Source of the DNA: an uncultured Muribaculaceae bacterium | Lineage (GTDB): Bacteria > Bacteroidota > Bacteroidia > Bacteroidales > Muribaculaceae | Length of the DNA stretch: 18,817 nucleotides | Direction of reading: 5' to 3' | NCBI GenBank assembly: GCA_910577585.1 | Contig: CAJTNN010000036.1 | Coordinates: 1-18,817, forward strand | Shown here: in pieces, positions 13,051 to 18,817 of the stretch | Numbering within the stretch: the first letter of the stretch is position 1 | How the letters are laid out: each line of letters begins with the position of its first letter | Notes under the pieces: model-generated | The model's input: the letters and a program-made list of their open reading frames with translations, nothing else | Told to the model about the DNA's origin: nothing | Databases searched by the model: none | Made by a program: the position numbers and the translations under genes

Positions 13051-14058
13051 TTATTTGCGGAATATCGCCAAAGAATTGCCACCCAACTCGCAAATTTCCT
13101 CAATCACAAGCTTCGAGGGATTGAAATCCGGAGCCGGCACCCCCTCGTGCAGCAGGCGTGGCGAGGTCTCGACGCGCAGCATGTCGAAGAGTCCCAGGTC
13201 GATAAACTCCTGCAGAGTTCTGGCACCCCCCTCGACCATCAGCGACAGCAGCCCCTGCTCATCGTACAGGCGGTGCAGGAAGTCGGCCAAGGGCTCATTC
13301 TTGCCCCTGAGGATGCACTCGCGCTGCATGATATTGGCATCGGCAGGCAGGCGTGGCGAGTCGAAAGTGGCCGGCCGGGGGTCATGCCCAGGCCAGAGGC
13401 GCGCATCGAGGCGCGGATTGTCGGTGAGCACGGTGTCGGTGCCCACCATGATAGCGTTAGCCACGGTGCGCAGCTTATGCACAGCCAGTTGGCCGACAGG
13501 CGAAGAGAAGACCACACGCTCGGGCTGAATTGCATCCGGAGCATGGTGCCCGCCCGCGATAAATCCATCGGCACTTTGCGCCCACTTCAGGATCACATAA
13601 GGCCAGCGCCGCTCATGTGCCGTCATAAACGGAAGATTCAACTGTCGGCATTCATCAGCCAGCACACCCTCATGCACTTTTACCCCCGCCTCGCGCAGCA
13701 TCCTGACACCACGGCCGGCCACCTGCGGAAACGGGTCGGCCGCACCGACCACCACTTCCGGTATACCCTCGCGTATGATCATCTCAGCGCAAGGGGGTGT
13801 CTTGCCATAATGCGAGCACGGCTCAAGAGTGACATACATCACCGACTGGCGCAGCAGCGCGCGGTCAGCCTGACTCACCGAGCGGACCGCATTGACCTCG
13901 GCATGCGGTCCGCCAAACCGGCGGTGCCATCCGCGGCCGATGATGCGTCCGTCGGGCGCCACGATCACCGCCCCCACCATCGGATTCGTATAAGTGTGGC
14001 CATACCCCAGCCGGGCAAGCTGCAGCGCCAGGCGCATATATTTGATATCTATATCCAT
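13051..14058 (-). CDS. ribD: Bifunctional riboflavin biosynthesis deaminase/reductase RibD
   Basis: 335 residues from the ATG at 14058 (MDIDIKYMRLALQLA), which aligns with the usual family start. An in-frame ATG at 14085 would add nine unusual residues. The N-terminal zinc deaminase has HAEVNAV (His52, Glu54) and PCSHYGKTPPCAE (Cys81, Cys90). The C-terminal reductase starts with RPYVILKWA-like WPYVILKWAQSADGFI (152-167) and has MVGTDTVLTDNPRLDAR and LMVEGGARTLQEF. It carries out the second and third steps of riboflavin synthesis. The reductase part looks shorter than usual between the DNPRLDAR and VEGG motifs. No FMN riboswitch is visible upstream, and no other rib genes are present. Confidence 0.94.
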   Translation of the reverse strand: MDIDIKYMRLALQLARLGYGHTYTNPMVGAVIVAPDGRIIGRGWHRRFGGPHAEVNAVRSVSQADRALLRQSVMYVTLEPCSHYGKTPPCAEMIIREGIPEVVVGAADPFPQVAGRGVRMLREAGVKVHEGVLADECRQLNLPFMTAHERRWPYVILKWAQSADGFIAGGHHAPDAIQPERVVFSSPVGQLAVHKLRTVANAIMVGTDTVLTDNPRLDARLWPGHDPRPATFDSPRLPADANIMQRECILRGKNEPLADFLHRLYDEQGLLSLMVEGGARTLQEFIDLGLFDMLRVETSPRLLHEGVPAPDFNPSKLVIEEICELGGNSLAIFRK

Positions 14059-14185
14059 ATTAATCAAGTTAAGGAAGACAGGCATGAAGATGCATGATTT
14101 TAGGTGAAAACATGCAAAAACACCGTAAATTGCAAACTGTCGACATACAAATAACGCATCAGTTGGGCAGGTTATTTTTTTTTGC

Positions 14186-14193
14186 TATCTTTG
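14186..14193 (+). promoter_or_regulatory. Bacteroidetes -7 element for the M3 peptidase gene
   Basis: TATCTTTG (TAnnTTTG) follows a run of nine T. The leader to the ATG at 14321 is about 120 nt and GC-rich in its middle. I found no convincing promoter for the divergent ribD in the same 262-base gap. Confidence 0.6.
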
Positions 14194-14320
14194 CCACATC
14201 AACAAAGGTGTATCCTCGCCCCCTTCATGCGCCGAGTCAAGCCACGGCCGCAAGGCGGGATATGCCCCAGTGACAGCGCTCAGCCTATGAGAATACATAT
14301 CAAACCCAACCGAAATATTC

Positions 14321-16420
14321 ATGAAAGCAATCAGAAACCTTGCTGTGGCCCTATGTCTGGGCGCAGCCACAATCAGTACAGCCATGGCTCATGAGAATCC
14401 CTTCCTGAAGCCTTATGCCACTGAGTTCGAGATTCCCCCCTATTCAGAGATTCTGACCTCAGACTTCATTCCTGCCATCAAGGCCGGCATAGCCCAGCAG
14501 GATGCCAACATAGCCCGCATCGTCAACAACCGTGCGGTGCCCGACTTCAACAACACCATCCTTCCGCTCGAGAATCTCTGTCCGATACTTGAGCGAGTGG
14601 CCTCGGTGTATTATCACTACGACAACGCCCTGAACACTCCCGAATTTGCAGAACTGGCCGACGAAGCCATACCGCTGCTCAACGACGCCTCCAATCGCGT
14701 CAACCTCAACGAAGCCCTCTTCCAGCGCATCAAGGCCGTCTACGACCGTCGCGACGAGATGGGGCTCACAGCCGTGCAGAAGCGCCTCGTGGAGAAGTAC
14801 TACCGCCAGTTTGCCCAGCAGGGTGCCGCTCTGCCCGAGGATAAGAAGAAAGAGCTGATACGCATCAACGACGAGCTCTCAAAACTCTTCATCCAGTACA
14901 ACAAGAATCTGCTCGGAGCCACCAACGCCTACTATGTGGTCGCCACTGAGGCCGAGACAGCCGGACTCCCCGAATCATCAATCGCCACAGCCCGCGAAGA
15001 GGCCAAGAGCCGCGGCATCGACGGCTACGTCTTCACACTTCACGCACCGAGCCGTCTGCCGGTGCTTCAATCGGCCGACAACCGCGAGCTTCGCCGCAAG
15101 ATTTATGAAGGCTACACCAGTCTGGCCACACAGGGAGAATTCAACAACCTCCCCGTGATTCAGAAGATAGTGGCCCTTCGCGCCGAGAAAGCCAAAGTGA
15201 TGGGCTTCGACAACTTCGCGCAGATGATGACATCGCGCGTGATGGCCAAGACCCCCGAAGCCGCCGAGAATCTGCTGATGCAGGTGTTCAAGCCCGCAGT
15301 AGAGCGCTCGCGCGAGGAGGTGGCCGACATGCAGGCCCTCGTGGATGCCGAGGGTGGCAACTTCAAGATCGCACCCTGGGATTACTACTACTATGCCGAC
15401 AAAGTGAAGAAACAGCGCTACGACTTCGATGAGGCCGAGGTGCGCCAGTACTTCTCGCTCGACAATGTACTCAACGGTCTCTTCGGAGCCGCAGAGCGCC
15501 TCTACGGCATAAAGATGGTAGAGCTTCCGAATGCGCCGAAATATATGGATGAGGTGACAGTCTATGATGTGCAGGACGCCAAGACCGGCGAACACATCGC
15601 CGTCTTCATGACCGACTACTTCCCCCGCGCATCGAAGCGTCAGGGCGCATGGATGGAGGAGCTGCAGACAGCCGGTATCTACGAAGATGGCCAGGTGAAG
15701 CGCCCCATCGTGTACAACGTAGGCAACTTCACACGTCCCGCAGGCGACACCCCCGCACTTCTCACCATCGATGAGGTAGAGACCACCTTCCACGAATTCG
15801 GTCACGCCCTGCAGGGAATGCTCACCCGCGCCCCCTACAAATCACTTGCCGGCACACGCGTAGACCGCGACTTTGTAGAGATGCCCTCGCAGATGAATGA
15901 GCACTGGGCCTTCTCGCCCGAGCTCATCAAGAGCTACGCCCGCCATTACCGCACAGGCGAGGTGATACCCGACTCGCTCGTAAGCAAGCTCAACGCATCG
16001 TCGAAATTCAATCAGGGCTTCACCACCACTGAGCTCGCTGGCGCCGCACTCCTTGACCTCGCCTGGGGCAAGCATGATGGCCAGAATGTAGATGTGATGG
16101 GCTTCGAGAAAGAGGTGGCTGACCGCATCGGCATGCCCGAAGAGATCACCTTCCGCTACCGTTCACCCTACTTCAAGCATATCTTCGGCGACGACGGCTA
16201 CGCATCAGGCTACTACACCTATCTCTGGAGCCAGGTGCTCGAGGCCGATGCCTGGGAACTCTTCGAGGAGAAAGGTATCTTTGATCCCGAGATAGCCAAG
16301 CGCCACAAAGAGATAATCCTTGAGCCCGGTGACACCGAGGATGCCATGGTGCTCTTCGAGCGCTTCCGCGGCCATAAGCCTGACGCTCACGCCCTGCTGC
16401 GTCTGCGCGGCTTCGAGTAA
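14321..16420 (+). CDS. Secreted M3-family metallopeptidase (dipeptidyl carboxypeptidase type)
   Basis: 699 residues. A signal peptide (MKAIRNLAVALCLGAATIST, cleavage near AMA-HE) places it in the periplasm or as a lipid-free exported enzyme. The M3 zinc site is intact: HEFGHALQG (His491, Glu492, His495) with the third ligand in FVEMPSQMNEHW (Glu520). The preceding long helical region and the following YASGYYTYLWSQVLEADAW match the thimet-oligopeptidase/Dcp fold, with length as usual. It probably trims oligopeptides by releasing C-terminal dipeptides. It is the only long plus-strand gene here and is monocistronic, with its own promoter and a strong terminator. The symbol dcp would be reasonable, but substrate preference is not visible. 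Confidence 0.92.
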   Translation: MKAIRNLAVALCLGAATISTAMAHENPFLKPYATEFEIPPYSEILTSDFIPAIKAGIAQQDANIARIVNNRAVPDFNNTILPLENLCPILERVASVYYHYDNALNTPEFAELADEAIPLLNDASNRVNLNEALFQRIKAVYDRRDEMGLTAVQKRLVEKYYRQFAQQGAALPEDKKKELIRINDELSKLFIQYNKNLLGATNAYYVVATEAETAGLPESSIATAREEAKSRGIDGYVFTLHAPSRLPVLQSADNRELRRKIYEGYTSLATQGEFNNLPVIQKIVALRAEKAKVMGFDNFAQMMTSRVMAKTPEAAENLLMQVFKPAVERSREEVADMQALVDAEGGNFKIAPWDYYYYADKVKKQRYDFDEAEVRQYFSLDNVLNGLFGAAERLYGIKMVELPNAPKYMDEVTVYDVQDAKTGEHIAVFMTDYFPRASKRQGAWMEELQTAGIYEDGQVKRPIVYNVGNFTRPAGDTPALLTIDEVETTFHEFGHALQGMLTRAPYKSLAGTRVDRDFVEMPSQMNEHWAFSPELIKSYARHYRTGEVIPDSLVSKLNASSKFNQGFTTTELAGAALLDLAWGKHDGQNVDVMGFEKEVADRIGMPEEITFRYRSPYFKHIFGDDGYASGYYTYLWSQVLEADAWELFEEKGIFDPEIAKRHKEIILEPGDTEDAMVLFERFRGHKPDAHALLRLRGFE

Positions 16421-16449
16421 TCTGACTCCAGCCATTGCGCTATAATGAC

Positions 16450-16487
16450 AACTGCCCTGCAATCTTCGCGTTGATTGCAGGGCAGTT
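16450..16487 (+). terminator. Strong hairpin terminator between convergent genes
   Basis: AACTGCCCTGCAATC (16450-16464) pairs perfectly over 15 bp with GATTGCAGGGCAGTT around an 8-nt loop, followed by TTT on the plus strand. It lies 30 bases after the peptidase stop. The converging minus-strand gene ends at 16529, so it probably serves both directions. Confidence 0.85.
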
Positions 16488-16528
16488 TTCCATATGGGGC
16501 AGGACTCTTGCAGAGCCGCCGTGAAAAA

Positions 16529-17611
16529 TCATAGAGGCGGAATCTCGAAAGTGGAGAGGAGGCCCAGATGGTCGGAGGTGCGCACATTGATGCGCTCCAC
16601 ACTCAGAGGGCGGATATTGCCGCGGTACAGCACCTGGTCGAGATGGAAATAGAAGAGATGCGGATAGAAGGTGTAGGTGGGGAAGAAGTTTGTGGCGCAA
16701 TAGGCATCCTTGAAGCCCGCTTTCAGAAACATTCGGTAGGTCCATGAGGCCGGCACATCGTTGAAGTCGCCCACCACCACCACAGGCATCGCCAGACCCT
16801 CGAACCCGCGGGTCACCTTGCGTGCGGCCTCGGCGCGCACCGGGAAGGCGCGTTTCAGCTTATTGAACACATGATGCGAGATGTCCTCCTTATTGTCGAG
16901 AGTGCCCTCGGTAGAGAATATATTCTTCTCATCCTCATCCAGTCCGAAAGAAGGGAGATGCACATTGGCCAGAGCAATCACACCACCCGGCAGCTTGACA
17001 GTGCAATACTCCGCCAGCGTAAACTTATTGACACTGCCGAAATATATGTGGCGCAACGGATACTTCGACAGGATGCAGATGTCGTAGGTTGTGCCCAGAC
17101 CGAGCTGATAGGGATAGCGAGCCAGAATCGAGTCGGCCGAGGCCTGCGAGAACTTGCGCATCTTCTCGGCAGAGAACCCCTGCATCTCCTGCAGGCAGAC
17201 GATGTCGGGGTCAAGACGCAGTATAGTCTCCATGGTGCGCGAGCCATCATAGTCGGTTTTTTGCAGGTCGTCGCCATGCAGGATATTCCATGTCAGGAGT
17301 GTGAAAGTGGCCGCGCCCGGAGTAGGCTGCTCCTCATGGCCCATGGGGAACCACATCTTTATCGGCGAAGCGCAAGCCAGAAACATCACCACCCCCACCG
17401 AAGCGATGATCCAATGTCCGAAGCAGAACCATGCCACAGTGATTATGGCCGAGATGGTCAGCATCACCGGCATGCCGATGGTGAGCACGCAGCCCAGAGG
17501 GGTGATTTCAGGTGGGATAAGTCCGCCGAAGCAAGATAGGGCGGTGATGATATAGATCACCAGAGTGGCGATCATGCCCACCATTCTTAAGATTGGAGAA
17601 ATGATAAACAT
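16529..17611 (-). CDS. Membrane-anchored endonuclease/exonuclease/phosphatase (EEP) family protein
   Basis: 360 residues. Three hydrophobic segments (about 7-29, 39-61, 66-84) anchor the N-terminus, followed by a DNase I/EEP-fold domain from about 101. Catalytic pattern: LTWNILHGD (Asn109), IVCLQEMQ (Glu142), ANVHLPSF (His218), VVGDFNDVPASW (Asp282, Asn284) and TSDHLG (Asp347, His348). All expected acidic and histidine residues are present, so it should be an active Mg2+-dependent phosphodiesterase or phosphatase. Whether it acts on nucleic acid, lipid or sugar phosphate is not visible. With the catalytic domain after three helices it could face either side of the inner membrane. It lies 102 bases after the rhomboid gene, with its own promoter inside a palindrome. 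Confidence 0.85.
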   Translation of the reverse strand: MFIISPILRMVGMIATLVIYIITALSCFGGLIPPEITPLGCVLTIGMPVMLTISAIITVAWFCFGHWIIASVGVVMFLACASPIKMWFPMGHEEQPTPGAATFTLLTWNILHGDDLQKTDYDGSRTMETILRLDPDIVCLQEMQGFSAEKMRKFSQASADSILARYPYQLGLGTTYDICILSKYPLRHIYFGSVNKFTLAEYCTVKLPGGVIALANVHLPSFGLDEDEKNIFSTEGTLDNKEDISHHVFNKLKRAFPVRAEAARKVTRGFEGLAMPVVVVGDFNDVPASWTYRMFLKAGFKDAYCATNFFPTYTFYPHLFYFHLDQVLYRGNIRPLSVERINVRTSDHLGLLSTFEIPPL

Positions 17612-17666
17612 ATAGATTATATAGTTAAACCGGGCGTCTGACGGGCATCAGGCGCTACGCTTTGGT

Positions 17667-17700
17667 CTCTCTCAAAAATAATGCATTATTTTGAGAGAGG
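17667..17700. promoter_or_regulatory. Palindrome overlapping the promoter of the EEP gene
   Basis: CTCTCTCAAAA-ATAATGCAT and its mirror ATGCATTATTTTGAGAGAG form a nearly perfect inverted repeat of about 20 bp per arm, one A extra on the left. On the minus strand it contains TATTTTTG at 17673-17680, a match to the TAnnTTTG element, about 60 bases before the ATG at 17611. It could be an operator dyad or, less likely, the end of the rhomboid message, since it lacks a following T run. Confidence 0.5.
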
Positions 17701-17713
17701 GATATGCGTGTTG

Positions 17714-18457
17714 TCAGTATTGGAATGGATTTCGTCGGCCCCCATTCTTATGGCGCCAGTAGAGCAGCAGGATCAGACCGAAGAGCATACCGCCGAGGTG
17801 GGCGAAATGGGCGATGGTGCCCATATTGCCGCTTACTCCCAGGAAGAACTCAATCACCGCATATCCGATGACCATATACTTAGCCTTCACCGGCACCGGG
17901 ATAAACATGAAGTAAAGCGGCAGGTCAGGAAACAGAAATGCAAATGCGAGCAGCAGACCGAACACCGCCCCCGATGCCCCCATCGTAATGAATTGCTCAG
18001 GATGGATGGCCAATTGCTTCTCGACTACTTCAGGCAGCAAGCCGGTGTGACTCACTATGGCCTGCACGAAATCGTGATGCCAGGTGAGGGCCCACACCAG
18101 TTCCTGCACCAGCGCAGCCCCTATGCCGCACACGAAATAATAAAGCAGAAATCGCCGCGAGCCCCACGTCTGCTCCAGGATGCGTCCAAACATCCATAGC
18201 GTAAACATATTGAATCCGACATGCCATATTGAATGCGGGTCATGTATAAACATATAGGTCACCAGCTGGATTGGATTGAAATCAGAGTCGGTCCATCCCC
18301 AGGCGAAATGCAGTCCGAGCAGGTCGACCAGATGACGTCCGAAGCTGCTGCTGGCCGCCTCGATGATCCAGATAAGAAGGTTGATGATGATAAGATTGCG
18401 GGTGACGGGTGGGATGCGTTGCCACCATGACCCGGCTGAAGTTCTGAAATCGGTCAT
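17714..18457 (-). CDS. Rhomboid family intramembrane serine protease
   Basis: 247 residues from the ATG at 18457. A TTG at 18481 is excluded because the promoter -7 element overlaps it. It has six or more membrane segments. Family marks are HVGFNMFTLWMFG (His79, Asn83, oxyanion side), the catalytic serine in MGASGAVFG (Ser162) and the catalytic histidine in HFAHLGGMLFG (His220). It cleaves transmembrane segments of client proteins in the inner membrane. A soluble loop between helices (about 125-155) is somewhat long. The tail KNGGRRNPFQY is basic. In Bacteroidales, rhomboid genes commonly sit next to an EEP gene, as here. No substrate is evident. Confidence 0.92.
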   Translation of the reverse strand: MTDFRTSAGSWWQRIPPVTRNLIIINLLIWIIEAASSSFGRHLVDLLGLHFAWGWTDSDFNPIQLVTYMFIHDPHSIWHVGFNMFTLWMFGRILEQTWGSRRFLLYYFVCGIGAALVQELVWALTWHHDFVQAIVSHTGLLPEVVEKQLAIHPEQFITMGASGAVFGLLLAFAFLFPDLPLYFMFIPVPVKAKYMVIGYAVIEFFLGVSGNMGTIAHFAHLGGMLFGLILLLYWRHKNGGRRNPFQY

Positions 18458-18478
18458 ACAAATTGAATGATTAACTTG

Positions 18479-18486
18479 CAAAGTTA
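18479..18486 (-). promoter_or_regulatory. Bacteroidetes -7 element for the rhomboid gene
   Basis: The minus strand reads TAACTTTG (TAnnTTTG) after an AT-rich run, giving a leader of about 15 nt to the ATG at 18457. The same 8-mer stands in front of tRNA-CAU. Confidence 0.65.
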
Positions 18487-18524
18487 ATTAAAAAAAATGA
18501 TAATCTGGCTCTGCTGGGAGCTTC

Positions 18525-18576
18525 GGCCTCTTTTGGGGCCTCTTTTTGGCCTCTTTATGGCCCGGCCTCGGGCCTA
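18525..18576. repeat. Short GGCCTCTTT direct repeats
   Basis: Three near copies of GGCCTCTTT(T) are followed by GGCCCGGCCTCGGGCC, a GC-rich inverted repeat. Nothing coding is supported in 18458-18660. Confidence 0.5.
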
Positions 18577-18629
18577 ACTTCTGAAAACGCAAGCGCAGTG
18601 GGATGGCTTCCTGATTTATATATGCGGCT

Positions 18630-18647
18630 GGGCTTGGGAGGGCTGGG
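18630..18647 (+). other. G-quadruplex motif
   Basis: Four GGG runs are spaced by CTT, A and CT, just before the 25-bp tandem array. Confidence 0.45.
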
Positions 18648-18660
18648 CTTAGCGGGGGGG

Positions 18661-18764
18661 ATTTCGGGCTTGCGCCCTTGCATTGATTTCGGGCTTGCGC
18701 CCTTGCATTGATTTCGGGCTTGCGCCCTCACATTGATTTCGGGCTTGCGCCCTCAACACAGTGT
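18661..18764. repeat. Intergenic repeat family B, 25-bp tandem array (four units)
   Basis: Units at 18661-18685, 18686-18710, 18711-18735 and 18736-18760 share ATTTCGGGCTTGCGCCCT and differ only in the last seven bases (TGCATTG twice, then CACATTG, then CAACACA). The last unit runs into the AACACAGTGT palindrome (18755-18764), as in the other two B clusters. No spacers separate the units. The flank 18765-18817 is G-rich and runs off the window. Confidence 0.93.
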
Positions 18765-18817
18765 GGCTTCGGGGGAGGGAGGAGCGGCTGCGGGGCGGCG
18801 CGGGGCCGTGGGGGCGG

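Noticed and set aside
13147..14097. Plus-strand ORF of 316 codons opposite ribD
   Set aside because: It is a shadow frame of a well-supported ribD with intact motifs. It has no recognisable domain and is His/Arg/Gln-rich from antisense codons.
14059..14320. FMN riboswitch upstream of ribD
   Set aside because: None of the conserved FMN-element core sequences could be found in the ribD upstream region.
14182..14394. Possible upstream ORF overlapping the M3 peptidase start
   Set aside because: The frame begins inside the -7 element and overlaps the real signal peptide. No independent signal supports translation.
14978..15805. Minus-strand ORF of 275 codons opposite the M3 peptidase
   Set aside because: Antisense shadow of a gene with complete catalytic motifs. 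Its sequence is low in structure and rich in His, Val and Gly.
18661..18764. CRISPR array
   Set aside because: The 25-bp units are directly adjacent with no spacers, and no cas gene is in the window.

Overview
The window looks like a chromosomal segment of a gut-type Bacteroidales, most likely family Muribaculaceae or a close relative. The reasons are the Bacteroidetes promoter element TAnnTTTG in front of nearly every transcription unit, scarce Shine-Dalgarno sequences, and families largely confined to this order: a DUF6242-type lipoprotein, a DUF6089-type barrel, a PF14905-type barrel and paired OmpH/Skp chaperones. Family names come from recognising protein sequence by eye; no search was run.

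Layout. Positions 1-699 hold the C-terminal end of an outer-membrane beta-barrel protein, with AT-richer codon use than the rest. Positions 700-1266 hold a decayed tRNA-like copy, a terminator and an intact tRNA with anticodon CAU on the minus strand. A solitary TetR regulator follows (1267-1869, minus), then a repeat cluster, a small unknown gene (2356-2730, minus), tRNA-Leu(UAA) on the plus strand with a strong terminator, and a second repeat cluster ending in a purine-rich tract.

The core is a long minus-strand envelope cluster from about 13046 down to 3421. In transcription order it runs: DUF6242-type lipoprotein, DUF6089-type barrel, uppS, bamA, two ompH/skp genes, murI, a TPR mini-protein and a PLP aminotransferase. 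It joins outer-membrane protein assembly (BamA and its periplasmic chaperones) to lipid-carrier synthesis (UppS) and D-glutamate supply for peptidoglycan (MurI). A third repeat cluster sits in the bamA-ompH gap.

To the right are ribD (minus), a divergent secreted M3 dipeptidyl carboxypeptidase (plus), a membrane-anchored endonuclease/exonuclease/phosphatase-family protein (minus) and a rhomboid protease (minus). A fourth repeat cluster, a 25-bp tandem array, lies at the right edge.

The least explained signal is a set of intergenic repeats. Family A (about 50 bp, five copies) and family B (a GGGC-TTGC-GCCC hairpin unit, three clusters) all lie in one orientation, on the side that becomes the 3' tail of minus-strand genes. 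Read in the minus sense, each intact B unit is a hairpin with a GCAA (GNRA) tetraloop, and all three B clusters end at the same AACACAGTGT palindrome. Nearby 3' regions are C-rich in the RNA sense and carry G-quadruplex motifs on the plus strand. I know of no described element matching this, but I could not search databases.
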